Assembly (NCBI GenBank): GCA_903888395.1
Contig: CAISTO010000452.1
Location: forward strand, 1-11,343
Length of the DNA: 11,343 nucleotides
Origin: an uncultured Bacteroidota bacterium
GTDB lineage: Bacteria > Bacteroidota > Bacteroidia > UKL13-3
Direction: 5' to 3'
The notes under the pieces were generated by a model. It was given only the letters and a program-made list of their open reading frames with translations, ran no database searches and was not told the origin of the DNA. The first letter of the stretch is position 1, and the number at the start of each line of letters is the position of its first letter. Positions 1-7,260 of this stretch are shown piece after piece. The position numbers and the translations under genes were made by a program.

Positions 1-89
1 GGATTTTCAGGTGCAATTTCCTCTTTGGGGTTGCAATTAGCAAAAAACAGAATAAAAGAAAAGAGGGTAATTATTTTAAAATAATTCAT
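1..89 (-). CDS. Putative lipoprotein, N-terminal fragment (runs off window)
   Basis: The minus strand reads from an ATG at 87-89 through 29 open codons to the window edge. The visible residues are a signal peptide: M-N-Y-F-K, then a hydrophobic stretch (IITLFSFILFFAN), then Cys19 followed by N-P-K-E-E. A Cys straight after the hydrophobic core with polar, acidic residues behind it suggests a lipid-anchored envelope protein, although Asn at -1 is a loose lipobox. It starts only 4 bp after the stop of the exported protein at 94-855, so the two are probably co-transcribed. Nothing of the mature domain is visible, so no function can be given. Confidence 0.6.
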   Translation of the reverse strand, partial: MNYFKIITLFSFILFFANCNPKEEIAPEN

Positions 90-93
90 AGTA

Positions 94-855
94 TTATTTA
101 TTTTCTAGTTGTACTTTCATTATATCAATTTGTTTTTGTTGTGCTATGATATACAAAGTTAGTTCTTCTACTTTTTCTAATAATTTTACTTGCATTTCGC
201 CAATGTCTATTTGTTTGTTATTGGCTTCTACTTCGGCTAAACTTGGCACATTGGGTAAGTGGTGGTATTTTTTTATAAATTTTGCCACTTGGCTTAATGG
301 CATAAGTTTATAGTTTTTATCAAACACATAATCAGCATAAGGGTTTTGAAGCGTTACTATTACTTTACGGGCAGATAAATAACCACTGGCATTTACTTTA
401 AATAAATCTTGTGTAGCATCTTTAAATAGTATTTGGCTTTCGGTAATTGTAAAAAAGTTACGGTTATTGCTGTTAATAAAAAATCCTAATAATGGACTTG
501 AAACACCATTTGTGTTTAATGTCATGCTTCCGGCTGTTTGCACTTTAAAAGCATCTCCAGCAACAGTTCCAGTTCTTTTTACGTAAAGTGTTCCACCATT
601 TACAAAAAAGTTGCCATAAACATCAGCTCTTCCATGGTCAGCACTAAAGTTTAAATTTAAGGCCGAACCTGTGTTTGTATATACATTGAACAATGCAGGT
701 TGAGGTGGACTTCCTGGTAATGTACTGACCATAACTCCTGAAATATTTACTTGGTTATTGGTACTTAAAATACCACTTGTTGGGCCTGCCCATTGTGCCT
801 TAGCTGAAATTATTGAGATAGTAAAAGCGATAATTAAAAGTTTAATTTTTTTCAT
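94..855 (-). CDS. Exported beta-rich protein with C-terminal tail-fibre-like module
   Basis: This 253-aa protein opens with a signal peptide (M-K-K-I-K, hydrophobic core, cleavage expected after A-K-A at residue 20, leaving Gln21). Residues about 25-165 are rich in Gly, Asn, Thr and Ser with repeated short motifs such as FKVQTAGSMTLNTNG and FKVNASGYL, as in beta-structured fibre-like proteins. The last about 85 residues (DYVFDKNYKLMPL, HHLPNVPS, IDIGEMQ, LLEKVEELTLYI) match a module I recall from many exported Bacteroidota proteins, often labelled tail-fibre-like; it ends in a probable coiled coil. The reading frame stays open to 1047, but the ATG at 853-855 is chosen because it begins the signal peptide. 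Its substrate or partner is unknown. Confidence 0.8.
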   Translation of the reverse strand: MKKIKLLIIAFTISIISAKAQWAGPTSGILSTNNQVNISGVMVSTLPGSPPQPALFNVYTNTGSALNLNFSADHGRADVYGNFFVNGGTLYVKRTGTVAGDAFKVQTAGSMTLNTNGVSSPLLGFFINSNNRNFFTITESQILFKDATQDLFKVNASGYLSARKVIVTLQNPYADYVFDKNYKLMPLSQVAKFIKKYHHLPNVPSLAEVEANNKQIDIGEMQVKLLEKVEELTLYIIAQQKQIDIMKVQLENK

Positions 856-1513
856 TTTGTTTAATTTTGTTTTTTCCTTGTTAAGGAATTTGAAGTATTT
901 ACTAATAAAATATTTGTCAAATAGCTGCCTAAGCGCAAACAGCCGAGTAGTATCGAAATTGCTTATCTTATTTTTTGGGTTAAGTTTGCATAAATAATTG
1001 TTTTGTTTAAAGTGTGAAACATTTATTATCTCAATACATTGGGACAAAATGTGGGTGTTAGTAGCACCTGCATTTTTTGTTTAACAAACATTAATAATTT
1101 GTTTTGTATTTTATAATTATATTTTAATGTTTCGGTTAAATAAATAATAATCAATGTTTTAAAAATAGTTGTTTTTTGAATCATTTTAATAATTTAGTAA
1201 TTAGGCACTACATTTATGCACTACATTTATGCACTACATTTATGCACTACATTTATGCTACTTAAATAAATTATTTTGCATTATATAGAGGTAAAAATGC
1301 AACAAACTTTTAGTGTGTTTAAACATTTAGTTTAAGCTAAAAATAAAAATTGTTAAGTATATTAATTAATGAAAACTAAATAAACATATTACAATTAAAA
1401 TAATTCAAAATCATCAAATTTATAAAGCTTCTTTAGTGAATATTTATTAAAACATGTAAACTTATTTACTAAAAGTGTGTTTAATCAAAATAAAGTAAAT
1501 CAATTGCAAAGCA
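856..1513. other. Divergent intergenic region
   Basis: These 658 bp separate the minus-strand exported protein from the plus-strand DUF2805 gene and must hold both promoters. The sequence is very AT-rich. It contains the 13-bp tandem repeat at 1205-1256 and an 11-bp direct repeat AGTGTGTTTAA at 1312-1322 and 1474-1484. I found no convincing TAnnTTTG promoter element upstream of 1514, and no tRNA or persuasive small ORF. The 64-codon upstream extension of the minus-strand frame (856-1047) precedes a complete signal peptide and is not regarded as coding. Confidence 0.7.
1205..1256. repeat. 13-bp tandem repeat, four perfect copies
   Basis: The unit GCACTACATTTAT occurs four times head to tail at 1205, 1218, 1231 and 1244 with no mismatches, and the array ends in a partial GC. 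It lies in the divergent intergenic region, about 260 bp before the DUF2805 gene. Perfect copies imply recent slippage or expansion. Whether it acts as a binding-site array or is a neutral minisatellite cannot be told from the sequence. Confidence 0.95.
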
Positions 1514-1792
1514 ATGAAAACTGAACTCAATGAAATAATGATAGACCGAGTAATAGAAATGGCTTGGGAAGACAGAACTCCTTTTGATGCCATTGAATTT
1601 CAATTTGGTTTAAAAGAGGCAGATGTTAAGGTTTTGATGAAAAACAATTTGAAATTCAGTAGCTATAAATTATGGCGAAAAAGAGTTGAAAATTGTAAAA
1701 CAAAACATGCTGCCAAACGCAACAGTGATATTGATAGATTCAAATGCAATTTACAAAGAAGTATTTCAAATAATAAAATTTCGAAACGATAA
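1514..1792 (+). CDS. DUF2805 / TIGR03643 family protein
   Basis: This 92-aa soluble protein matches the small DUF2805 (TIGR03643) family. The N-terminal part E-M-A-W-E-D-R-T-P-F-D-A-I, then F-G-L-K-E-A-D-V, is helix-turn-helix-like, followed by F-S-S-Y-K-L-W-R-K-R-V and a basic tail rich in Lys, Arg and Asn. The biochemical role is not established; the arrangement suggests nucleic-acid binding, which is inference. The TAA stop overlaps the ATG of the next gene by one base (TAATG), so it heads a tightly coupled operon with the SDR, flavin reductase and AlkB-like genes. I recall this family near cryptochrome/photolyase genes. Confidence 0.85.
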   Translation: MKTELNEIMIDRVIEMAWEDRTPFDAIEFQFGLKEADVKVLMKNNLKFSSYKLWRKRVENCKTKHAAKRNSDIDRFKCNLQRSISNNKISKR

Positions 1793-2490
1793 TGAACCAA
1801 AACAAAACATTTATTTTAGCAGGTGCTTCAAGCGCCATTGCAAAGCAAACAGCCATTTTTTTAAAAGAAAAAGGCTATCAAATTATTGGTATTAGTACCA
1901 AACCAAAAGATTTTGATTACGATGAATTTTACGAAGTGCCAAGTTATGATTTTGGAAATTTTCCAGCTATAGAAAAGCCAATTGATGGATTGGTATATTT
2001 TCCAGGAACCATTAATTTAAAACCTTTTGCAAGGTTAACAGCAGCAGAATTTACCAACGATTTAGCAATCAATTCGTTGGGTGCAGTTGCATTTGTGCAA
2101 GCCTATTTATCTAATTTAAAAAAATCAGAAAATGCTTCAATCGTATTTATAAGTACTGTAGCGGTAAGTACTGGCATGCCTTTTCATAGTTCTATTGCCA
2201 TGGCAAAAGGAGCAATTGAAGGATTAACAAAAGCATTATCGGCCGAATTAGCACCCAATATTCGGGTAAATTGCGTAGCACCCTCATTGGTGAATTCACC
2301 ATTAGGAAGTAAATTCATTAGTTCGCCAGAAAAATTAGAGGCCATGCAAAAAAGAAATCCTTTGCGAAAAATTGGAGAACCAACCGACATTGCGAATGCA
2401 ATTGTATTTTTATTATTAGAACAATCGGCTTGGATAACTGGACAAGTTTTGGCTGTGGACGGTGGAATGAATAATATAAAAAATGGATAA
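1792..2490 (+). CDS. Short-chain dehydrogenase/reductase-like protein lacking catalytic Tyr
   Basis: This 232-aa protein has the size and fold signature of classical SDRs: a nucleotide-binding G-A-S-S-A-I-A at 11-17, Y-F-P-G at 69-72 where N-N-A-G is usual, Asn94 in I-N-S-L-G, F-I-S-T at 119-122, A-P-x-I-R-V-N at 154-160, and T-G-Q-V-L-A-V-D-G-G at 216-225. The position of the active-site Tyr in Y-x-x-x-K is Ile135 in H-S-S-I-A-M-A-K, with Lys139 retained, so ordinary SDR proton relay should be lost. I recall similar H-A-S-x-A-x-A-K sequences in SDRs near photolyase genes, so this may be a conserved subfamily rather than a damaged enzyme. It starts within the preceding stop codon and overlaps the next gene by 8 bp. 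Substrate unknown. Confidence 0.9.
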   Translation: MNQNKTFILAGASSAIAKQTAIFLKEKGYQIIGISTKPKDFDYDEFYEVPSYDFGNFPAIEKPIDGLVYFPGTINLKPFARLTAAEFTNDLAINSLGAVAFVQAYLSNLKKSENASIVFISTVAVSTGMPFHSSIAMAKGAIEGLTKALSAELAPNIRVNCVAPSLVNSPLGSKFISSPEKLEAMQKRNPLRKIGEPTDIANAIVFLLLEQSAWITGQVLAVDGGMNNIKNG

Positions 2491-3130
2491 TTCAATAAAA
2501 ACCTGTCTTCATTTTGATGACCTGATGAATATGGAACAACGCAAAAGAGCCAACCTCATTAATTCAATTGGTGGCTTTAAAAGTGTGTGTTTAATTGGAA
2601 CTACAAATAATGAAAATCAAAATAATTTAGCCATTTTCAATTCCATTGTACACATAGGTGCAAATCCGCCATTAATTGGTTTTTTTGTCAGACCTGATTC
2701 GGTGGAAAGACATACGCTTGCTAATATTTTAAATACAGAATATTACACCATTAATCATATTAATGAAACTATTTATAAGCAAGCACATCAAACAGCTGCA
2801 AGGTATGAAAAAGAAGTATCTGAGTTTGAAGCTACGCAATTAACAGCTGAATTTAAAGACAATTTTAAAGCTCCATTTGTGCAAGAAAGTTTTATTCAAT
2901 TGGGTGTTCAATTGAAAGAAAAAATAACCATTCAAAGCAATCAAACTATTTTGTTAATTGGCGAAATAAAACTCATCAATTACCCAAGTGACTGCATGGA
3001 AAATGATGGTTTTATAAACTTAGAAAAGGCGCAAACTATTACTTGCAGCGGACTTGATAGTTATTATAAAACTACTAAAATAGCACGATTAAGTTATGCC
3101 AAACCCAACACAACACCAACTATTATTTAA
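2483..3130 (+). CDS. Flavin reductase-like, FMN-binding split-barrel protein
   Basis: This 215-aa protein fits the flavin reductase-like/flavoredoxin family, cytosolic proteins that bind FMN in a split beta-barrel. Recognisable parts are S-I-G-G-F-K-S-V at 28-35, the pattern N-L-A-I-F-N-S-I with P-P-L-I-G-F-F-V-R-P behind it at about 48-71, and T-E-Y-Y-T-I-N-H, where the family usually has an F-x-V-N segment. The ATG lies inside the end of the SDR gene (8-bp overlap), indicating translational coupling. The next gene starts 35 bp before this one stops. It may supply reduced flavin or act on a small substrate beside the SDR-like protein; this is inference. Confidence 0.85.
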   Translation: MDNSIKTCLHFDDLMNMEQRKRANLINSIGGFKSVCLIGTTNNENQNNLAIFNSIVHIGANPPLIGFFVRPDSVERHTLANILNTEYYTINHINETIYKQAHQTAARYEKEVSEFEATQLTAEFKDNFKAPFVQESFIQLGVQLKEKITIQSNQTILLIGEIKLINYPSDCMENDGFINLEKAQTITCSGLDSYYKTTKIARLSYAKPNTTPTII

Positions 3131-3716
3131 TAATAATACAGGTAATTTATTGCCATGCAATGGCCATGTAAATTACTATGGAAAAATATTAAGTGACGAA
3201 GAAATATTGCATTATTTTGAAGAATTATATAATACAATAGCATGGAAAAATGATGAGGTAATCATTTTTGGAAAATTGATAATAACCAATAGAAAAGTAG
3301 CTTGGTATGCCACTTCAAACATTGATTATACTTATTCCAATATTTCTAAAAAAGCATTGCCCTTTACGCCAGCACTTTTAAGTTTAAAACAAATAATAGA
3401 ACAGAAAACGGGTGAAACATACAATGCCTGTTTGCTTAATTTATATGAAAATGGAAGTGAAGGAATGGGCTGGCATAGCGATGATGAAAAAGAGCTGGAA
3501 CCATTATCTTCTATTGCATCTTTAAGCTTAGGAGCTGATAGAAAATTTTCATTGAAACACAAACAAAACAAACAAACAGTTTCTGTTATTTTAGAAAATG
3601 GTAGTTTGTTAGAAATGAAAAATGAAACACAACTATTTTGGAAACATGCCTTGCCAAAAACCACCAAAGTACTAGGACCAAGAATCAATTTAACTTTTAG
3701 AAAAATGGTGATTTGA
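3096..3716 (+). CDS. AlkB-like 2-oxoglutarate/Fe(II)-dependent dioxygenase
   Basis: This 206-aa protein carries the AlkB signature. N115-L-Y117 corresponds to the 2OG-contacting Asn/Tyr pair, H127-S-D129 in G-M-G-W-H-S-D-D is the iron-binding H-x-D, H184 in W-K-H-A-L-P-K is the distal iron ligand, and R196-I-N-L-T-F-R202 has the six-residue spacing of the two 2OG/active-site arginines. AlkB-family enzymes oxidatively remove alkyl groups from DNA or RNA bases, so alkylation repair is the likely role, though the exact substrate is open. The start codon overlaps the flavin reductase gene by 35 bp; no other in-frame ATG occurs before the catalytic region, so the overlap is probably real. Last gene of the overlapping run. 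Confidence 0.9.
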   Translation: MPNPTQHQLLFNNNTGNLLPCNGHVNYYGKILSDEEILHYFEELYNTIAWKNDEVIIFGKLIITNRKVAWYATSNIDYTYSNISKKALPFTPALLSLKQIIEQKTGETYNACLLNLYENGSEGMGWHSDDEKELEPLSSIASLSLGADRKFSLKHKQNKQTVSVILENGSLLEMKNETQLFWKHALPKTTKVLGPRINLTFRKMVI

Positions 3717-3741
3717 TGCATAATAAATAACATAAAAGATT

Positions 3742-3773
3742 ATTAAAACACATTGGATTAAATAGTAGTTTTG
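3742..3773 (+). promoter_or_regulatory. Possible Bacteroidota-type promoter
   Basis: TAGTTTTG at 3766-3773 matches the Bacteroidota -7 consensus TAnnTTTG exactly. The upstream element, about 20 bp away, is only ATTA at 3742-3745 instead of TTTG. If used, transcription would start close to 3780 and leave a very short leader before the ATG at 3788. It could let the LLM gene be expressed apart from the upstream operon. Confidence 0.3.
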
Positions 3774-3787
3774 GAAATAAAATTAGC

Positions 3788-4813
3788 ATGGAAATAGGAA
3801 TAGATAGTTTTGCAGCTGCATCGATTGAAAATGAAAACAATACGGCTGAAAATAACAGCAAATCACTCCAAGAATTATTAGCACGAATTGCCTTTGCTGA
3901 TGAAATGGGATTAAATGTTTTCGGAATTGGGGAACACCACCGAAAAGAGTTTTTAGATGCTGCACCAACTATTATATTGGCAGCGGCAGCAGCCATTACC
4001 AAACAAATTAAATTAACCAGCGCAGTTACTGTTTTAAGTGCTGCCGATCCTGTAAGGGTATTTCAAAATTTTGCTACCTTAGATTTAATTTCAAATGGAA
4101 GGGCTGAAATTGTAGTTGGCAGAGGTTCATTTACCGAAGCATTTCCATTATTTGGTTACCATGTAAATGATTATGATGAATTGTTTACTGAAAAGCTGAA
4201 TTTATTACTTGAAATTTGTAAAAATGAAACCATTTCATGGAATGGAAAGTTTCGTCCTTCATTGATCAATCAAACTATTTACCCGCGACCATTTCAAAAT
4301 AAATTACCCGTTTGGTTAGGTGTTGGTGGCACACCAGCATCTTTTGTGAGAGCCGGACAACTTGGATTGCCATTAATGGTAGCAATTATTGGAGGTGAAA
4401 CGCATCGTTTTAAACCACTCATAGATTTATACAGAGAAGCTGGCAGAAAAGCTGGACATTCGAGTGAGCAATTAAAAGTAGGTTTACACTCATTGGGTTA
4501 CGTGGCTAACACTACCCAAGAAGCCATTGATGATTACTATCCTGGATATGCTGAAACGTTTACAAAAATAGGAAGAGAAAGAGGTTGGCCACCAGTAACT
4601 CGCACTCGATTTGACTCCCAAATAGGCGATTTAGGCGCTATATTAATTGGCAGTCCGGAGGAAGTAGCACAAAAAATATTACGCCATAGCGAAGCCTTAG
4701 GAGGAATTTCAAGAGTTACTTTCCAAATGGATAGCGCTGGATTATCGCACGAAAAACATTTAAAAGCCATTGAGTTAATTGGTAAAAAAGTAATGCATTT
4801 GGTTAATCTATAA
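3788..4813 (+). CDS. Luciferase-like (LLM class) flavin-dependent oxidoreductase
   Basis: This 341-aa protein is a TIM-barrel enzyme of the bacterial luciferase-like family, which uses reduced flavin. Visible family features are G-I-G-E-H-H-R at 46-52, the stretch L-T-S-A-V-T-V-L-S-A-A-D-P-V-R at 76-90 followed by V-F-Q-N-F-A-T-L-D, the strand A-E-I-V-V-G-R-G-S at 106-114, and the later P-V-W-L-G-V-G-G-T-P. It resembles the Atu2307/SP_0267 (TIGR03858) subgroup as I remember it; the substrate of that group is not settled. It follows the AlkB-like gene by 71 bp on the same strand and may use flavin reduced by the flavin reductase-like neighbour. It converges on the YheT-like gene with 9 bp between the stops. 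Confidence 0.88.
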   Translation: MEIGIDSFAAASIENENNTAENNSKSLQELLARIAFADEMGLNVFGIGEHHRKEFLDAAPTIILAAAAAITKQIKLTSAVTVLSAADPVRVFQNFATLDLISNGRAEIVVGRGSFTEAFPLFGYHVNDYDELFTEKLNLLLEICKNETISWNGKFRPSLINQTIYPRPFQNKLPVWLGVGGTPASFVRAGQLGLPLMVAIIGGETHRFKPLIDLYREAGRKAGHSSEQLKVGLHSLGYVANTTQEAIDDYYPGYAETFTKIGRERGWPPVTRTRFDSQIGDLGAILIGSPEEVAQKILRHSEALGGISRVTFQMDSAGLSHEKHLKAIELIGKKVMHLVNL

Positions 4814-4822
4814 AATTAAATT

Positions 4823-5791
4823 TTAAGTGCCAATATAATTACTTGCAAATTCAAAAGCCCTCAATTCAGAGAAATAATTTCCCTGAATTCCATTCATTGA
4901 AAATCCAACATGACCACCTTTTTTGGGTGTTTCTAAATGCAGAAATTTATGCTTTTTAGCCATTTCTACAGGGAAACATAATTTTGATAAAAACGGGTCA
5001 TTTAAAGCATTTACTAATAAAGTTGGTAGGGTTATATTTGGTAAAAACTGCAGTGAATTGCATTTATTATAATAGTCTTGCGCATTTTGAAAGCCATGTA
5101 TTTTAGCAGTAACCCGTGAGTCCCATTCTTCAAAAGTTTTCAATTTTTCAATTCCATTTATATCTAATTGATTCGGAAATATTTTACTTTTCTCAATTGT
5201 TTTTTTGTTCAAGCTTTTCAAAAAATTAAACATATAAGGTTTGTTAAACCTATTGCCTAAAACCTTAGAGCTTGATGCTAAATCAATTGGCACAGAAAAG
5301 GCAAAAGCACATTTTATTTTATTGGATAAATGATTGGCATTTTCACCCAAATATTTCAATAACACATTACCCCCTAAACTAAATCCACCAAGCACCAAAT
5401 TTTTGTAATTATTTTGATTTAAAATATGTTCAATGATTAATTTGACATCGTCACTTTTTCCCATGTGATAACTGGAAAGTAATCGATTATTTTCACCACT
5501 ACAGCTCCTAAAATTCATGACACAAACATCGAAATGTAACTCATTGAAATGCTTTACAAATCCTTTGATATACTGAGATTGCGAGCTTCCTTCTAATCCA
5601 TGAAATAAAATAATTAATGTTTGATTGCCACTGCAAACCCAATCTAAATCTATAAAATCGCCATCGGCTAATTCTACCCTTTCGCGCTTATAGGCTACAC
5701 TAACTTTTCGGAACAAAGCAGGAAGCATTGTTTCCAAATGTTTGTTCTTATTCCATTTATTTCCTTCATAATTACTTTGTATAAACGGCAT
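4823..5791 (-). CDS. YheT-type alpha/beta hydrolase
   Basis: This 322-aa protein matches the YheT/EMB8-like branch of alpha/beta hydrolases. The N-terminal N-K-H-L-E-T-M-L-P-A-L-F-R is a hallmark of the group. The oxyanion region is F-H-G-L-E-G-S-S at 63-70, the segment M-N-F-R-S-C-S-G-E-N-N is at 92-102, and the nucleophile elbow is G-F-S-L-G-G-N with Ser138. Asp265 (N-D-P-F) and His294 (G-G-H-V-G-F) complete the triad. The family is described as putative esterases or hydrolases; the substrate is unknown. The start codon directly follows the stop of the small membrane protein (TAAATG), implying translational coupling. Length is normal for the family. Confidence 0.92.
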   Translation of the reverse strand: MPFIQSNYEGNKWNKNKHLETMLPALFRKVSVAYKRERVELADGDFIDLDWVCSGNQTLIILFHGLEGSSQSQYIKGFVKHFNELHFDVCVMNFRSCSGENNRLLSSYHMGKSDDVKLIIEHILNQNNYKNLVLGGFSLGGNVLLKYLGENANHLSNKIKCAFAFSVPIDLASSSKVLGNRFNKPYMFNFLKSLNKKTIEKSKIFPNQLDINGIEKLKTFEEWDSRVTAKIHGFQNAQDYYNKCNSLQFLPNITLPTLLVNALNDPFLSKLCFPVEMAKKHKFLHLETPKKGGHVGFSMNGIQGNYFSELRAFEFASNYIGT

Positions 5792-6154
5792 TTATTTACC
5801 CATGAAAAAGGTTTGATATAAAATAAAAATAAACCATAAAGTTAATAAAACAATACCTGGTTTTAAAAACGCAACTTCCATATTGTCTTTTTTCTTTTTA
5901 AGCCAACTGAAAACTACTAGAAAAAAAATGATTGAATAATTAGCAAATTGAAAATAGTGACTCTTTATTACATTGCTTAAGTTTTCAATAAAATCGACAT
6001 AAATAACTAAGAACAATCCTGCTAATAATATAATTAGATAAAACATAGCACGCTTATTAAAATCTGTAATTATTCTAATTCTATTCCAAGTATAAAATGC
6101 AAATGCAAACAATGAATATATCACTGCTTTTGCTAAAATATGTATAGTATCCAT
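5792..6154 (-). CDS. Small four-helix integral membrane protein, unknown function
   Basis: This 120-aa protein has four likely membrane segments at about 5-22, 37-56, 68-84 and 97-117. A basic patch (W-L-K-K-K-K-D at 84-90) sits between helices three and four, which would place that loop in the cytoplasm. I do not recognise a family. It ends exactly where the YheT-like hydrolase begins and precedes it in the transcript, so the two are presumably made together, possibly bringing the hydrolase to the inner membrane; that is inference. The ATG at 6152-6154 is the only sensible start. The 111 bp upstream are AT-rich and separate it from the exported protein at 6266-7024. Confidence 0.7.
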   Translation of the reverse strand: MDTIHILAKAVIYSLFAFAFYTWNRIRIITDFNKRAMFYLIILLAGLFLVIYVDFIENLSNVIKSHYFQFANYSIIFFLVVFSWLKKKKDNMEVAFLKPGIVLLTLWFIFILYQTFFMGK

Positions 6155-6265
6155 GGTATAACTTTAATATTCCATTAACTGTTTGTTTTTAAAATGCGAA
6201 AATATAATTATTAGCCATTATTTAACTATCAATTTTTTAAATGTATTTTTATGTTTTTCGAAAAA

Positions 6266-7024
6266 TTATTTCTTCAAATTAAACGAAAACATGGAATAAC
6301 CAATTCCAAAAGAAACCCAAGGTTTGGCCTGGTAAATCCAACCATATTTTATTTCGTTGGCATTGCTTATAAAATCAAATCCTGTAAAGATTCCTACCTG
6401 TGCATTTCCCATTTCTATTACCACACCAAAAGAAGGTGTAAAAGCCAATAATTCTTGTGTTTTTTGTGTTTTTCCTCTGGTTGAAAAACTATCGACAGTA
6501 ACGGAAGATATGCCAACGCCTATTAAAAAATCTAGGGCAGCTTGCTTGTCTTGGTTCAAAGTATATTTTACGCCAAAGGTTGAACCAACTGAAATATCTT
6601 TGCTGAAATCAAAAGGACCAAAACGCAATTTAATAGGAGTCATGATAGTGCCAACTACCAAATCAAAGTCGGATTTTTTAACCAAATAAGCTTTAAAATC
6701 GAGTTGCGCTTTGGTAATGGAATAATAGGTGTAAGTAGTATAATCTTCTATGGAATTTAATTTATTATTTGGCTTTTTTTTGTTTAAAAAAGTAAACCTG
6801 ATGACACATAAATCTTGTTTTACATCTACCAACATAAACTTTGATTTGGGTGGTGCTACGAGCAAAGTAGTATCTATTATTTTACCAATGATATTGCATT
6901 TATAAATAGGACATTCCACCAAAAATTCATACAAACGTATTTTGTCGTTCAGGCTTTGGGCACTGCTTTTATTGTTGGCGATTACGCCAACAATGGCAAA
7001 AAAAATGAATAGAAGTTTTTTCAA
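6266..7024 (-). CDS. Exported, probably outer-membrane beta-barrel protein; TTG start
   Basis: This 252-aa protein begins with a signal peptide (M-K-K-L-L-F-I-F-F-A-I-V, cleavage near S-S-A-Q at 20-23). The second half alternates polar and hydrophobic residues with many Gly and aromatic residues, for example the strand-like stretches V-G-S-T-F-G-V-K-Y and A-Q-V-G-I-F-T-G-F-D-F, and ends with F-G-I-G-Y-S-M-F-S-F-N-L-K-K, as in small outer-membrane barrels. I do not recognise a specific family. The start must be TTG (7022-7024): an in-frame TAA lies two codons upstream and no ATG occurs within the signal peptide. A damaged copy of its first about 30 bp appears at 9848-9877. Confidence 0.75.
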   Translation of the reverse strand: MKKLLFIFFAIVGVIANNKSSAQSLNDKIRLYEFLVECPIYKCNIIGKIIDTTLLVAPPKSKFMLVDVKQDLCVIRFTFLNKKKPNNKLNSIEDYTTYTYYSITKAQLDFKAYLVKKSDFDLVVGTIMTPIKLRFGPFDFSKDISVGSTFGVKYTLNQDKQAALDFLIGVGISSVTVDSFSTRGKTQKTQELLAFTPSFGVVIEMGNAQVGIFTGFDFISNANEIKYGWIYQAKPWVSFGIGYSMFSFNLKK

Positions 7025-7029
7025 AACTT

Positions 7030-7057
7030 AATTTTGGATGTTGAATTTTGGATGTTG
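7030..7057. repeat. 14-bp tandem duplication upstream of TTG-start gene
   Basis: AATTTTGGATGTTG occurs twice in a row at 7030-7043 and 7044-7057, followed by a partial AATT. It lies just upstream of the exported protein at 6266-7024, in what should be its leader or promoter region. No function is evident. Confidence 0.9.
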
Positions 7058-7075
7058 AATTAATAATACAGCCAT

Positions 7076-7154
7076 CGTCATGCTGAGGCACGAAACAACT
7101 TTATAAGGTAATTTTTATAGTTCCTTCTTCCGCTTTGGCGGAATCAGGATGACG
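7076..7154. repeat. REP-like palindromic element, type B, copy 1
   Basis: This 79-bp element starts CGTCATGCTGAGGCACGAA and ends GGAATCAGGATGACG. The outer arms pair (CGTCATGCTGA with TCAGGATGACG, one mismatch). Within this copy TTCCGC-TTTG-GCGGAA at 7128-7143 forms a perfect inner hairpin that is degenerate in the other two copies at 10033 and 10150. It lies in the 3' region of the Cys-protein gene and could stabilise or end its mRNA. Elements of this kind are scattered through Bacteroidota genomes as far as I recall. Confidence 0.85.
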
Positions 7155-7175
7155 TTCCCGCAATTTGTTTATAAT

Positions 7176-7195
7176 GGGCAGACACATAGGTCAGC
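7176..7195. repeat. Short palindromic element, type C, copy 1 (decayed)
   Basis: GGGCAGAC-acatag-GTCAGC corresponds to the intact hairpin GCAGAC/GTCTGC at 10252-10269, but one T-to-A change in the second arm breaks the stem. It sits between the type B element and the Cys-protein gene, just as in the other copy. Confidence 0.6.
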
Positions 7196-7230
7196 ACCCC
7201 ACCAGTATTTATGCAATTTTGTAATCTTTC

Positions 7231-7246
7231 TCCCGATTAATCGGGA
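7231..7246. repeat. Perfect 16-bp palindrome, specific to copy 1 of the duplication
   Basis: TCCCGATTAATCGGGA is a perfect palindrome 15 bp beyond the stop of the Cys-protein gene. It falls within the 20-bp insertion that is the only length difference between the two duplicated segments. It could form a hairpin at the 3' end of the transcript or be a mobile palindromic repeat unit. Confidence 0.9.
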
Positions 7247-7260
7247 TTTCAATCTTTCAA

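Noticed and set aside
856..1047. 64-residue N-terminal extension of the exported protein at 94-855
   Set aside because: It would place a non-hydrophobic, Asn/Lys-rich segment before a complete signal peptide starting at 855.
4811..4825. Bidirectional terminator between the converging LLM and YheT-like genes
   Set aside because: The AT-only palindrome TAAAATTAAATTTTA has a one-base centre and cannot form a stable stem.
6199..6232. Promoter for the small membrane protein and YheT-like hydrolase
   Set aside because: The -7 match is TATATTTT and the nearest TTG is 23 bp away, so it is no better than chance in AT-rich DNA.
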